Assembly (NCBI GenBank): GCA_024684175.1
Contig: JAIKXJ010000025.1
Location: 1-57,419 of the forward strand
DNA from: Erysipelotrichaceae bacterium
Lineage (GTDB): Bacteria; Bacillota_I; Bacilli_A; Erysipelotrichales; Erysipelotrichaceae
Reading direction: 5' to 3'
DNA length: 57,419 nt
The notes under the pieces were generated by a model. That model searched no databases, had not been told where the DNA came from, and saw nothing but the letters and a program-made list of their open reading frames with translations. Shown here one piece after another: positions 18,522-27,961 of the stretch (its first letter is position 1; the number at the start of each line of letters is the position of its first letter). The position numbers were made by a program, and so were the translations under genes.

Positions 18522-19683
18522 ATTCTCCCTCATATAACCCTTTGGCGTAATCGAGCAGACCGTTGAAACCGTCAATAGACATCGCTCCGTTGGCATAACA
18601 CAAGAAATTCCCGTCCGGATCGATGACATAAGTCGTCGGATAGGAAGTGACGCCCAGATAATAAAACAAGACCCCTTCCTCATCGATCAGCAGCGGGATC
18701 TCAAGATCGCGCTCTTGAACGAATTTTAAGATATCTTCTTTGCCGCCCCTTTCATTGACCGGAGACATGACCACATAACACTTCGCATCGCCTTGCTTGG
18801 AAAACTCCTGCAGATCGGGAAGCTCCATGTCACAATACACGCACCAGGTCGCCGAGAAATTCAGAACGATATATTCTCCCTTGTGATCGGACAAGACGAT
18901 CTTGTTTCCTTCGGTATCTTTGAATTCATGACTGATCAGATAAGAGATGATATCCTCTCTATTATTCCCGACCGCATTCTCATTCAGCTGTTTCAGAGAA
19001 CGGATGTTTTTGGCGCCGTCATAGATCATATAGGTACCGAAACCCAATAAGACGATGCCGGAAAGGATGGCCACATAGCGCATGAAACGTTTGTTTTTCG
19101 AAATGAAGTTCAGTACCGTATTGGTGAACAGACCCGTCAGCAAGAACGGAACGATCAGTCCCAGTCCGTAAGAAACGATATGGAGATAGCCGTTTTCTTC
19201 CGTCGCCGCCAGTAACATCGCGTTTGCCAGCATCGGACCGATACAAGGTGACCAACCCAAAGAAAAGACGAAGCCTAGAAGGAAAGCCTTGAAGAAGTTC
19301 ATCTTCGAAAGACCGAGCTTGAATCTTGGCTTGAATTCCCTGTTCAGCAGATCGATGGAGATCAGTCCGGTCTCGTGCAAGCCGAAGACGATCAGAAGCG
19401 TTCCGCCGGCGATCGAGATGACCTCTTTGTAGGTCTCTAGAAAAACGGAGATATAACTCAACGAGAACGCCAGAATGGCAAAAGTCAGACAGATCCCCAA
19501 AACAAAGAAAAGTGTCGTGATGAACACTTTTCCTGTCTGATATCTGATGTTGCCTTCTTCGTCCAGGGTCTTGTTGTCTCCTGCCAGATACGAGATGTAT
19601 AAAGGGATCAGAGGCAAGACACAAGGCGAGAAGAAGGACAGCAAGCCTTCCAAAAAAGTCGCACTCAGCAGTTTGAGATCCAT
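18520..19683 (-). CDS. CcdA-like membrane protein fused to a thioredoxin domain
   Basis: 387 aa. Residues 1-235 are a CcdA/DsbD-type membrane domain with the two conserved cysteine motifs FFSPCVLPL and GWSPCIGP in hydrophobic helices. Residues about 250-385 are a TlpA/ResA-like thioredoxin fold with active site WCVYC and a later cis-Pro (SYPTTYV). The membrane part passes electrons from cytosolic thioredoxin to the outside; the fused domain would reduce extracellular disulfides. Last gene of a five-gene operon, one base after uppP. Possible targets are methionine sulfoxide reductase or metal-binding proteins; none is encoded here. Confidence 0.9.
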   Translation of the reverse strand: MDLKLLSATFLEGLLSFFSPCVLPLIPLYISYLAGDNKTLDEEGNIRYQTGKVFITTLFFVLGICLTFAILAFSLSYISVFLETYKEVISIAGGTLLIVFGLHETGLISIDLLNREFKPRFKLGLSKMNFFKAFLLGFVFSLGWSPCIGPMLANAMLLAATEENGYLHIVSYGLGLIVPFLLTGLFTNTVLNFISKNKRFMRYVAILSGIVLLGFGTYMIYDGAKNIRSLKQLNENAVGNNREDIISYLISHEFKDTEGNKIVLSDHKGEYIVLNFSATWCVYCDMELPDLQEFSKQGDAKCYVVMSPVNERGGKEDILKFVQERDLEIPLLIDEEGVLFYYLGVTSYPTTYVIDPDGNFLCYANGAMSIDGFNGLLDYAKGLYEGE

Positions 19684-19684
19684 A

Positions 19685-20521
19685 TCACCTTAAAAAGATC
19701 AGAATGATGATACCCATCAATATCCTGTACAGACCGAAGATATTGAAGGTATTCTTCCGGATATAGTTGAGCACGAAGCGGATCATGAAAAGCGAGACCG
19801 CAAACGCGCTCAGACAACCGACGATCAGTGTCAGAACTTCGGTAATTGTAACGGCACCGGAGAATTTCAAGATCTCCATCAAAGATGCACCGAACATGAC
19901 CGGGATCGCGACTTCAAAAGTGAATTCGGTCGCCGTCGGTCTTGAGATCCCCAGCAGCAGTGCAGCGATGATCGTGGAACCGGAACGGGAAACGCCCGGG
20001 AAGATCGCCGCGATCAGCTGTGCCAGGCCGATGATCAAAGCCTGCATGTAAGTGATCTGACGGGTCGTCTGCACGGAGAATTTCTTCCCCTTGACCGCCA
20101 TCTCCACCAGGATGAAGATGATACCGACCAGGATCAGAGCGATGCCGATGAAAGTCATCTCATTCTTCTCGTTGATGAACGTGAACAGATCCTCTAAAAG
20201 AAGCTCGAAGATGATGACCGGCAGACAGGCGACGATGATCTTGAGCCAGAGGATGAATTTATCCTTCTTCACGTACGATAAGACGCCTTTGCCCAAAGGA
20301 CGGTTCGACTTGCCAAACGGCCAGATCTTGTTCCAGAAGACCAGCACCAGAGCGATGATCGCTCCGAGCTGTATGACGACTTCAAAGACATCATAGAATT
20401 CCGGCGAGACATCGAGCGGCAAAAAAACGTTCAAGATCTTCATATGCGCTGTCGAAGAGATCGGCATCCACTCAGTGATGCCTTCGATGATCCCGAACAG
20501 GATCGCTTTTAAAATATTCAT
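19685..20521 (-). CDS. uppP: Undecaprenyl-diphosphatase
   Basis: 278 aa, BacA/UppP family. EGITEWMPISSTAHM (residues 13-27) and PGVSRSGST hold the catalytic Glu, Ser and Arg residues of the family. It removes a phosphate from undecaprenyl pyrophosphate, recycling the cell-wall lipid carrier; overexpression gives bacitracin resistance. About eight membrane helices. It lies 9 nt after a COG0523-like gene with an AGGAGGA SD, an unusual setting that may link carrier recycling to metal supply. Confidence 0.96.
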   Translation of the reverse strand: MNILKAILFGIIEGITEWMPISSTAHMKILNVFLPLDVSPEFYDVFEVVIQLGAIIALVLVFWNKIWPFGKSNRPLGKGVLSYVKKDKFILWLKIIVACLPVIIFELLLEDLFTFINEKNEMTFIGIALILVGIIFILVEMAVKGKKFSVQTTRQITYMQALIIGLAQLIAAIFPGVSRSGSTIIAALLLGISRPTATEFTFEVAIPVMFGASLMEILKFSGAVTITEVLTLIVGCLSAFAVSLFMIRFVLNYIRKNTFNIFGLYRILMGIIILIFLR

Positions 20522-20530
20522 GTGTTCCTC

Positions 20531-21463
20531 CTAATTGAAGGTGACCAGTTCATCCTTCGGAGCTTCCGCTTCCTTAAAGGAGCGGACATTCAAGGCGCAG
20601 ATCCGCATACCTTCATCGTTTTCCACGACATGGCCGACACCGGTCAGCTGATAATACTTGTTCTTATCGATCTGCTTCTCATTCAGTCCGATACAGGGAA
20701 GCGCGATATCGGTGATGTCATTGGCGCAGCAGACCATCGCCTTGCGGCCCATGATCAGTACGTTTTGTTCATCATCGATCGTACCGGCATACTTCACCTT
20801 GATCGAGATGTTCTTCCTGTCGTATTTATCCGGATTGTCGACGGCATCCATGAACCAGAGACCGTAATCCATATCCGAGATATCAAGATCCTTGCTGACA
20901 TCGAAAAGCTCGTCTTCGATCTTGTTGGAGACGTTGCCGTCCTTGTCTTCGTAGATCAGTTCCACATACTGATTGATCGACTTCAGGTTATTGCGCAAGA
21001 AACGCTTGTCGCAGCCGTCCGACCGGTTCAGGATGACCACTTCCGCATTCACGACATGGTTGTATAAGAACTGACGCATATTGGCCAGATAAAGATTGAA
21101 CTTGGATGCGTCGATCGTCGTCAGCGTCTGTGCGAGTTCCCAATCTGAAATGAATCCCGTCTCATAAAGGATATTGTCATCCTCCATGCCATTGAGCTCG
21201 ATGAAGATCCTCTCGATCCCCTTGTACTTCTTGTCGATCTCTTTTTGTTTTTCAATGGTCAGGTCTTTGATCGAATCCATATACAGAACTTTCGAATTGG
21301 TGAACTTCAAAAACTTTTCATCATATTCCACGTCACCCTGTTCAAAGACCAGGATCAAAGACGATTCGCCTTCGTTGAAACGCGGGTTGTACAAAGTCTC
21401 CTTGATCGCCTGTGTCTTGCCGGAATCCAGAAAGCCCGAAAACACATAGACCGGTTTAATCAT
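20531..21463 (-). CDS. COG0523-like GTPase lacking the CxCC motif
   Basis: 310 aa. The N-terminus (YVFSGFLDSGKT) is a CobW/COG0523-type Walker A, and LNRSDG takes the place of NKxD. The CxCC metal site found after the second strand in metallochaperone members is missing: that region reads FEQGDVEYDEKFLKF. The C-terminal third (IKVKYAGTIDDEQNV, then ALPCIGLNEKQID) looks like a separate beta domain. It overlaps the His-rich COG0523 gene by 8 nt, so the two may act as a pair. I infer a partner or regulatory subunit. Confidence 0.78.
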   Translation of the reverse strand: MIKPVYVFSGFLDSGKTQAIKETLYNPRFNEGESSLILVFEQGDVEYDEKFLKFTNSKVLYMDSIKDLTIEKQKEIDKKYKGIERIFIELNGMEDDNILYETGFISDWELAQTLTTIDASKFNLYLANMRQFLYNHVVNAEVVILNRSDGCDKRFLRNNLKSINQYVELIYEDKDGNVSNKIEDELFDVSKDLDISDMDYGLWFMDAVDNPDKYDRKNISIKVKYAGTIDDEQNVLIMGRKAMVCCANDITDIALPCIGLNEKQIDKNKYYQLTGVGHVVENDEGMRICALNVRSFKEAEAPKDELVTFN

Positions 21464-22460
21464 GGAAGAGTTCCTCGAAGTAGTCTTCGTCGATCTGCGT
21501 GCCGATGACTGAGACTAAAGCCTTATCTTTCATCTCCCCTTCGAAGATGTTGTATTCATTCAGGACATAGTTGAAATATAAGGTCTTATTGTCGGAAAGG
21601 ACATAGCCTTTGACGCGTATGATGTCCTCCGGGATCTTTGTCAGGATCTGTTCCAGTTCTTCCTTGCTGAAACGGTAGTCCGGTTCAAGGATCAAATTCT
21701 TGAAGATCTCATCTTCATCGTCATCGTCATGATGATGGTGGTGATGATGGTGATGGTGATGTTGTCCTTCCTCTTCTTCATGGTCATGATCCTCATTTTC
21801 ATCCTCGTCGTCGTGATGGTGGTGATGATGATGTTCATGATCGTGGTCGTGTTCCTCTTCTTCGAAATCCGGAAGGATGTCACCGCCGGAAACGATGATG
21901 TCCAGGACTTCTTCGATCGGAAGCTCATTGATCGGTTCATCAACGATCTCTGCATCCTGATTGAGTTCTCTTACGATCTGTTTTGCCTTTTCGATCGTCT
22001 CTTCATCCGCCACATCGGTGTGAGAAAGGACGACCGCATTTGCGGCAGCGACCTGATCGTTGAAATATTCCTTGAAATTGACATGATACTTCTTACAGGT
22101 CTTGACATCGACGATGCAGATATGGGAAACGATGCGGAAATCCGGATCGCCCTTGACGACATTGATGATCTCGGAGAGCTTACCGACGCCGGACGGTTCG
22201 ATCAGCAGATCGCTCACGCCCATCTCTTCAATCTCTTCGAGAGCGTCTTCGAAATCACCTTGCAGCGAACAGCAGATACAGCCGTTGTTGATCTCTTTGA
22301 TCTTCAATGATTTATCAAAAAAAGCACTGTCGACACCGACTTCACCGAATTCGTTTTCCAGAAGCATGACCTTCTCGAATTTCTTTTCACTTAACAGTTT
22401 CTGAATAAACGTCGTCTTGCCGGCACCTAAGAAACCGGAAACGATATAAACATTGATCAT
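21456..22460 (-). CDS. His-rich COG0523 GTPase (metallochaperone)
   Basis: 334 aa. Walker A GFLGAGKTT (residues 9-17), the CxCC metal site NNGCICCSLQGDF (Cys 61, 63, 64), and a spacer of residues about 204-246 made almost only of His, Asp and Glu, including runs of seven and eleven His. A C-terminal CobW domain follows. Members use GTP to deliver zinc, nickel or cobalt; the His tract suggests metal storage. I start at 22460 (MINVYIVSG), two bases after the PPC gene. Target enzyme not evident; zinc is a reasonable guess. Confidence 0.9.
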   Translation of the reverse strand: MINVYIVSGFLGAGKTTFIQKLLSEKKFEKVMLLENEFGEVGVDSAFFDKSLKIKEINNGCICCSLQGDFEDALEEIEEMGVSDLLIEPSGVGKLSEIINVVKGDPDFRIVSHICIVDVKTCKKYHVNFKEYFNDQVAAANAVVLSHTDVADEETIEKAKQIVRELNQDAEIVDEPINELPIEEVLDIIVSGGDILPDFEEEEHDHDHEHHHHHHHDDEDENEDHDHEEEEGQHHHHHHHHHHHDDDDEDEIFKNLILEPDYRFSKEELEQILTKIPEDIIRVKGYVLSDNKTLYFNYVLNEYNIFEGEMKDKALVSVIGTQIDEDYFEELFHD

Positions 22461-22461
22461 T

Positions 22462-22863
22462 TTATCTACCTTCTTTCCTAAATACGATCTCATCATAGCC
22501 CGTCTGTTCATCATAGACGCGCTCACTAACATATTCTTCCAAAACGCCAAGGACCAGTTCACAAGTCGTATTGACCAGGCACCCTTTGCTGAGATGCCCG
22601 CCGATCAGAACTCCATACTGATCCGAAAGCGCGATATGGATATGGACCTTCCCTTTACTGACCGTTCCCGTCAGCGAAACGATCTCATAGTCGTCTTCTT
22701 TCTCGAAGAACGCTTCCGCTTTTGCCAGACGGATCTTCACTTTGTAAAGACAGCCCACTCCCGAAAGGACCACAGCCGTATCGACACCGTTTTCTTTGCA
22801 TAAGGATTCGATGGACGATTTAAGATCATCTCCCTTTTTCAGCCGGACGGCAAGTTCTTTCAT
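22462..22863 (-). CDS. PPC (DUF296) domain protein
   Basis: 133 aa, a stand-alone plant-and-prokaryote-conserved domain. VLSGVGCLYKVKIRLA and HIHIALSDQYGVLIGGHLSKGC contain the conserved His and Gly-Gly-His residues that form a metal site in solved bacterial members. Role unknown. First gene of the operon with two COG0523 GTPases, uppP and CcdA-Trx, which fits a metal link. I start at 22863; the frame runs far upstream but through the opposite-strand gene. A -10-like TAAAAT lies 7 nt from the ATG. Confidence 0.82.
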   Translation of the reverse strand: MKELAVRLKKGDDLKSSIESLCKENGVDTAVVLSGVGCLYKVKIRLAKAEAFFEKEDDYEIVSLTGTVSKGKVHIHIALSDQYGVLIGGHLSKGCLVNTTCELVLGVLEEYVSERVYDEQTGYDEIVFRKEGR

Positions 22864-22893
22864 AAACCTTATTTTACCATTTATAATAAGGCT
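22864..22893. promoter_or_regulatory. 30-bp symmetrical divergent promoter
   Basis: The whole space between two divergent ATGs is 30 bp. It contains CCTTATT-N11-AATAAGG. Rightward, TATAAT (22882-22887) is 6 nt from the AlkD-like ATG. Leftward, TAAAAT (22876-22871) is 7 nt from the PPC ATG. Both messages would be leaderless or nearly so, and polymerase could use only one side at a time. Confidence 0.55.
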
Positions 22894-23556
22894 ATGATAA
22901 ATAAAATACACTCTGACCTGATGGCCATGAAAGACGATAAATACCGCGATTTCAGCAGCAAGATCATCCGTACCTCCTACCCGGTCATCGGTGTCCGGCT
23001 GCCCGATCTTCGCTCTTACGCAAAGACTTTGTCGAAACAGGAGACCGTCAGATTTGAAGATGTCTACTATGAAGAAGTGCTCTTGCACGGCATCTATATC
23101 GTCTCAAGAAAGGTCCCTTTCAATCAAAAAGTCGAAGAAGTCGAAGGATTTCTTTCAAAGATCGATTCCTGGGGGATCTGCGATTCGTTCGTCCCCTCCT
23201 TCAAGGAGATCAAAAAACACAAGGAAGAATACTATCCCGTGCTCCTGAAGTATCTTGATAGCGAGGAAGAATACACGCAGCGTTATGCACTGGTGGTGCT
23301 TTTGGACTACTATATCGAAGATACCTATCTCGATGAGCTTTACCGCATCCTGAAACAGACAGACTATCACGGCTATTATTCCCGGATGGCCGCTGCATGG
23401 CTCTTATCCTATCTGTTCATGTTTTATTTTGACTGTACTTTGGACTATGTCAAAAACAACGAACTTGACGGTTTCGTCTATAAAAAAGGAATCCGTAAAG
23501 CCTTGGATTCCTATCGTTTGAATAATGATCAGAAAGAGATCTTACGCCGCCTTTGA
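22894..23556 (+). CDS. AlkD-like DNA alkylation repair protein
   Basis: 220 aa of HEAT-like helical repeats. The family landmarks are VRLPDLRSYAK, the SWGICDSF block with the conserved Trp-Asp, RMAAAWLLS and KGIRKALDSYR. AlkD proteins excise bulky or cationic alkylated bases (N3/N7-alkylpurines). The 3' end overlaps the convergent glgB by 15 bp, with no terminator between them. No SD: TATAAT ends six bases before the ATG. Some distant HEAT members have lost activity, but the Trp/Asp/Arg positions look present. Confidence 0.87.
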   Translation: MINKIHSDLMAMKDDKYRDFSSKIIRTSYPVIGVRLPDLRSYAKTLSKQETVRFEDVYYEEVLLHGIYIVSRKVPFNQKVEEVEGFLSKIDSWGICDSFVPSFKEIKKHKEEYYPVLLKYLDSEEEYTQRYALVVLLDYYIEDTYLDELYRILKQTDYHGYYSRMAAAWLLSYLFMFYFDCTLDYVKNNELDGFVYKKGIRKALDSYRLNNDQKEILRRL

Positions 23557-25407
23557 AGCCGCTTTCTTAGCAGCTTTGGGATCTTCATAGACCGGTTTCT
23601 TCTTTCCGGTACGGACCGAGAATATCACTGCCGCATACGGTGCCAGATCGATAGAGATCGAATTCGGCAGACCGTGTGCTTTTATTTTGCGTGAACGGAT
23701 CGGTTCGAAGTTGCACATGTTGCAGCCATTGTAGATGTCTTTTTCCGAATTGATGACTTCCGTATAGATGCCGCGGTACGGAACACCGATCCGATAATTG
23801 GTATAAGAGATCGGTTTCATGTTCAGGACGACCAGGAAGCAGAAATCTTCCCCGTATCGGCAATAGATATAGACCGACTGACGATAGTTGTCGGCATCGA
23901 TCCAGCGGAAGCTGTTGGGATCGTAATCCTTGCCATAGAAGACTTTATAGGACTTATAGATCAGACATAGATCGCGGAAATAACGATTGAATGAATCGTG
24001 TGCCGGATAGTTCAGCAGATCCCAGTCCAGACCTCTGGTCTCATCGAATTCGCGGTACATCGCGATGTCGTTGCCTAAGAAGTTGAGCTTCTTGCCCGGA
24101 TGCGTGAACATATACAGGAACAGGTTGCGGCACTGTGCAAACTGTGTCTCATAATTGCCCCACATCTTGTCGACGATCGTCTTTTTGGAATGGACGACTT
24201 CATCGTGTGACAGAGGCAGGATGAACTTCTCGGAGTAGAAATAGGCCATCGAGAACGTCAGCATGTTGTGATGATACTGACGGAACTCCGGATCCATCGC
24301 ATAATATTTCAGAGTATCGTTCATCCATCCCAGATCCCACTTATAATCGAATCCCAGTCCTTCATAGACCGTCGGGACCGTGACTTTAGGATAATCGGTG
24401 GAGTCCTCGGCGATCAGTAAGATATCCGGATGTTCCTTCTTGATCGAATAGTTGAAACGTTTGACGAAGGAGAGACCGTTGCCGTTCTCACCGATGTTCT
24501 TGTTTCCTTCATAGAAGATGATATTGGAGACCGCATCCATCCGTAAACCGTCGAAATGATACTCGTTGAGGAAGAAGTTTGCGGAAGACATCAGGAAGGA
24601 AATGACCGGACCCGAGCCCATATCGAACTGGTAAGAACCCCATTGCGATCTGGCCAGTTTGGAATCCGTATACTCGTAGCAGCATTCCCCGTCGAACATG
24701 CGAAGTCCGAATTCATCGGTCGCAAAGTGGACGTAAGAGACATCCATGATGACGCCGATGCCGTTCAGGTGACACTCGTTGACGAAGTCTTTGAGATCCC
24801 ATGGTGTGCCATACCGGCTCGTCGCCGAGAAGAAGCCCGTTGCCTGGTAGCCCCAGGAACCGTCGAACGGGTGCTCGACGATCGGCATCATCTCGATATG
24901 GGTATAACCCATATGCTTGACGTATGGAATAAGTTCTTCCTTGAGTTCACGGTACGTCGTCAGTCTTCCGTCATGTTTGAAGCCGTTGACGTGGACCTCA
25001 TAGATGTTGAGCGGATTCTCATAGGAGAAATTGCGCTTTGCCATGTACTCATCATCCGAAAATCGATACTGATCCAGATCATACATGACCGAAGCATTAT
25101 CCGGCCGTAATTCCGAATAAAAGGCATACGGATCGGACTTGTATACAACTCTTCCGTTGTTTCCGGTGATACGGTAACGGTAGGAATAGATGCACTCGCA
25201 ATGTTCGATCACCAGATGCCATATGCCGCGGTCATCAGCCTTGTGGAATTCATAAGGGACTTTGAAATCATCTCTGGACATGATGACTTCGACTTTTCTG
25301 GCGTGCGGAGCCCAGACATAAAACTCAACACCATCGCCGAGTTTGTGGACGCCCATATACTTATAAGCTTGCGTATCCAGACCGGAAAAGAAATAATCCA
25401 GATTCAT
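23542..25407 (-). CDS. glgB: 1,4-alpha-glucan branching enzyme
   Basis: 621 aa. N-terminal CBM48, then the GH13 barrel: DGLRMDAVSNII (nucleophile Asp), LLIAEDSTDYP (acid Glu) and PLSHDEVVHSK (third Asp). A C-terminal beta domain ends in a Lys/Ala-rich tail (AAKKAASKAA). It makes the alpha-1,6 branches of glycogen. Overlaps glgA by 4 nt (ATGA); last gene of the glycogen operon. Somewhat shorter than E. coli GlgB, as is normal in Firmicutes. Confidence 0.97.
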   Translation of the reverse strand: MNLDYFFSGLDTQAYKYMGVHKLGDGVEFYVWAPHARKVEVIMSRDDFKVPYEFHKADDRGIWHLVIEHCECIYSYRYRITGNNGRVVYKSDPYAFYSELRPDNASVMYDLDQYRFSDDEYMAKRNFSYENPLNIYEVHVNGFKHDGRLTTYRELKEELIPYVKHMGYTHIEMMPIVEHPFDGSWGYQATGFFSATSRYGTPWDLKDFVNECHLNGIGVIMDVSYVHFATDEFGLRMFDGECCYEYTDSKLARSQWGSYQFDMGSGPVISFLMSSANFFLNEYHFDGLRMDAVSNIIFYEGNKNIGENGNGLSFVKRFNYSIKKEHPDILLIAEDSTDYPKVTVPTVYEGLGFDYKWDLGWMNDTLKYYAMDPEFRQYHHNMLTFSMAYFYSEKFILPLSHDEVVHSKKTIVDKMWGNYETQFAQCRNLFLYMFTHPGKKLNFLGNDIAMYREFDETRGLDWDLLNYPAHDSFNRYFRDLCLIYKSYKVFYGKDYDPNSFRWIDADNYRQSVYIYCRYGEDFCFLVVLNMKPISYTNYRIGVPYRGIYTEVINSEKDIYNGCNMCNFEPIRSRKIKAHGLPNSISIDLAPYAAVIFSVRTGKKKPVYEDPKAAKKAASKAA

Positions 25408-26846
25408 TTTTCCAATACCTTTCTGTAAAGATTTTCGTATTCCCTTGCGGAACGTTCGAAGGAAACGTCGGTCTTCATGGCGTTACGGACCAGCATCTTC
25501 CAGCGTTCAGGGTATTCATAATATTGCGTATAGGCATAATTGAAGACTCTCTCGAAGTCCTGAACGTTGTAAGGACCGAAAGAGAAGCCGTTGCCTGTGT
25601 TTTCGTATTCATTGAGCGGTTCCACGGTATCTTTCAAGCCGCCGGTCTCCCGGACCAGAGGCAAAGTGCCGTAACGCATGGCGATCAGCTGCGAGATACC
25701 GCACGGTTCAAACAGCGAAGGCATCACCAGCATATCCAATCCGGCATACATACGGTGGGCCAAAGCTTCATTGTAACCGCAGTAATAGACGAAGTGATTC
25801 TTGTTTTCGTTCTCCAGCATCTTGAAGGAATACTCATGCTTGGATTCACCGGTGCCGAGTATGGCGACCTGCACATCCTGACGGAGCATGTTCTGGATCG
25901 CGCCGAGGAAGATGTCGGTCCCCTTCTGGAACGTGAGACGCGAGACCATGCCGATCAGCATGGTGTCTTCTCTCTCCTCCAGACCGAGTTCTTTCTGCAA
26001 GGCAGCCTTATTGGCCTTTTTGCCGGAGATGTAATTACGCAAAGAGTACGGTTTGACGATCGCCTTGTCGTTAGCCGGATTGAAGGAATCCGTATCGATA
26101 CCGTTGACGATGCCGTAAAGGTCCTTTGCCCGATAACGCAGGATGACATCGAGCTTGTTGCCGAATTCCGGCGTCTGTATCTCTTTGGCATAGGTCCTAG
26201 AGACCGTCGTGACGAAGTCGGCATAGACGATACCGATCTTCATGAAGTTGCAGTAATCGTTGAAACGCAGGTCACCGTTTTCGTAGTTCTTGTAATCGAA
26301 AGCCAGATAGTCAAAAAGGACCTGCTTGTCATACTCGCCCTGGTAAGCCAGATTGTGGATGGTCAGGATGTGCTTGATGGCACGGATCTTCTCGATCGCA
26401 TTGTATCTGACTTTGCATAAGGCCGGTAAGACGGCTGTATGGTAATCGTGTTCGTGGCAGATGTCGGGATAATAGTCCATCTTGATCATCATCTCGACAA
26501 CGGCGACATTATAGAAAGAGAACCGTGCGGCGTCATCGGCATAGCCATAGACGCCGTCACGGTTAAAGTAAGTGTCATTCTCAATAAAGAGGTACTCGAC
26601 CCCTTCATTGACATAAGAGTAGATGTTTGCTTCTTCGTTGATGAATCCGCTGTGAACATAGATATGATCGAGATACTTCATACCCTGATAGTAAGATTCT
26701 TTGATGGACTTGAACATCGGCATGACGACGCGGACTTCAAATTCCGAAGAATCCAGAGCTTTCGGTAATGCATATACTACATCCGCCAGGCCGCCTGTCT
26801 TGACAAACGGCAGGGATTCAAAAGAAACAAACAGTACTTTTATCAT
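25404..26846 (-). CDS. glgA: Glycogen synthase (ADP-glucose type)
   Basis: 480 aa, GT5 family. KTGGLADVVYALPKAL (residues 16-31) binds ADP-glucose, and PSLFEPCGISQLIAMRYG is the C-terminal nucleotide and acceptor block. It extends alpha-1,4 glucan using ADP-glucose from GlgC. The start overlaps the glgD stop by one base. Confidence 0.97.
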   Translation of the reverse strand: MIKVLFVSFESLPFVKTGGLADVVYALPKALDSSEFEVRVVMPMFKSIKESYYQGMKYLDHIYVHSGFINEEANIYSYVNEGVEYLFIENDTYFNRDGVYGYADDAARFSFYNVAVVEMMIKMDYYPDICHEHDYHTAVLPALCKVRYNAIEKIRAIKHILTIHNLAYQGEYDKQVLFDYLAFDYKNYENGDLRFNDYCNFMKIGIVYADFVTTVSRTYAKEIQTPEFGNKLDVILRYRAKDLYGIVNGIDTDSFNPANDKAIVKPYSLRNYISGKKANKAALQKELGLEEREDTMLIGMVSRLTFQKGTDIFLGAIQNMLRQDVQVAILGTGESKHEYSFKMLENENKNHFVYYCGYNEALAHRMYAGLDMLVMPSLFEPCGISQLIAMRYGTLPLVRETGGLKDTVEPLNEYENTGNGFSFGPYNVQDFERVFNYAYTQYYEYPERWKMLVRNAMKTDVSFERSAREYENLYRKVLEK

Positions 26847-27961
26847 TAGATACGATCTCCTCGCTTGATATAGATAGGTTCCTCTTCGCTGCCCTTGATA
26901 TCCTTGATGTGCGTGATGATCGACAGACGGTCGACGACGGCACGTTCAAGTTTGACATTCTTGTCGATCAAGGTATCCGGAAGGATGACGGAATCTTTGA
27001 TCACCGCTCCTTCTTTGACGACGACATTACGGCCGATGACCGAATTGATGATCGTTCCTTCGATCTGGCAGCCGTTGGCGACGATCGAACCGGAGACCTT
27101 TGCGCCTTTCTTGTAAAGTGTCGGGCAGGAATCGTTGGTCATCGTGTAGATCGGCCAGTCATCATTGATGAGCTTGAGCATCTCTTTCTCGTTCTTGATC
27201 TCCATGTTGGCCTCATAGTAAGCATTGAGCGTGGAGATGCAGGCGACAAAGCCTTTATGCTGGTAAGCACCGATCTGCATCGGACGTACACAGTCAGCGA
27301 CGATGTCAGAGAAGGAATATAAGCTGGATGTCATGACGGCTTCTTCGACCAGCTGCTTGAAGGTCAGAGCAGACATGACATAAGTTTCCAGAGAAACGAC
27401 GGCTTTCTTGTTCTTGCCGCGGTTCTTGTACATTTCGACGACACGCTTGTTTTCATCGAGCTTCAGCAGGTCACCCATCAGATAACGCCTGTCAGCATTG
27501 GCTGTAGAGTGATAGAGGATCGTGATATCGTTCTTAGAACGGATGTGTTCCTCGATGATCTCGTTGAAATCCTGCTTGAAGATGAAATGCGACGGAGCGA
27601 CAACGACATAGGAAGCATTTTCCTGGTCGATGAAGTCCATATACGTCTTGAAGGCCTGAACATCGACATTGAACAGTTCGTTGTTCTTGTAGTCGACATC
27701 GCCGTGTAACAGCTGGATCTTGCCTCTCTTGGAGTTGAGATTGTAGCTGGTGTGGGAGATGTGCTCGACCGTGGAACGAGGTCTGTTCTTGATGAAGACC
27801 TTGATGCTTTCAACATTGGAGTTCGTGAAGTTTGAAAGCATGAAATCGATGATACGATATCTGCCTAAGATCGATGTCGCGGAGATCGGACGGAAATCCT
27901 CAAGACCTCTGACATGGACATAGGACGGTTCAAAATTCAGGATACCTAAAACTTTACTCAT
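26846..27961 (-). CDS. glgD: GlgD, regulatory/second subunit of glucose-1-phosphate adenylyltransferase
   Basis: 371 aa. It has the nucleotidyltransferase plus beta-helix layout of GlgC but a divergent N-terminus: the GGRGSRL pyrophosphorylase motif is replaced ([18 protein letters not shown]), so it is probably not catalytic on its own. In Firmicutes GlgC/GlgD heterotetramers are more active than GlgC alone. I choose the ATG at 27961; a GTG at 27970 is possible. It overlaps the end of glgC by 8 nt. Confidence 0.93.
   Translation of the reverse strand: MSKVLGILNFEPSYVHVRGLEDFRPISATSILGRYRIIDFMLSNFTNSNVESIKVFIKNRPRSTVEHISHTSYNLNSKRGKIQLLHGDVDYKNNELFNVDVQAFKTYMDFIDQENASYVVVAPSHFIFKQDFNEIIEEHIRSKNDITILYHSTANADRRYLMGDLLKLDENKRVVEMYKNRGKNKKAVVSLETYVMSALTFKQLVEEAVMTSSLYSFSDIVADCVRPMQIGAYQHKGFVACISTLNAYYEANMEIKNEKEMLKLINDDWPIYTMTNDSCPTLYKKGAKVSGSIVANGCQIEGTIINSVIGRNVVVKEGAVIKDSVILPDTLIDKNVKLERAVVDRLSIITHIKDIKGSEEEPIYIKRGDRI

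Noticed and set aside
21722..21850. CAT/CAC-rich stretch as a repeat array or CRISPR
   Set aside because: It is in frame and encodes the His/Asp/Glu spacer; there is no regular repeat-spacer layout.
21729..22310. Long plus-strand frame opposite the His-rich GTPase gene
   Set aside because: Its Met/Val-rich sequence is simply the antisense of His and Asp codons (CAT/GAT repeats). No SD or family match.
26846..27961. glgD as a second active ADP-glucose pyrophosphorylase
   Set aside because: The N-terminal GGRGSRL loop present in glgC is replaced, so a regulatory subunit is more likely.
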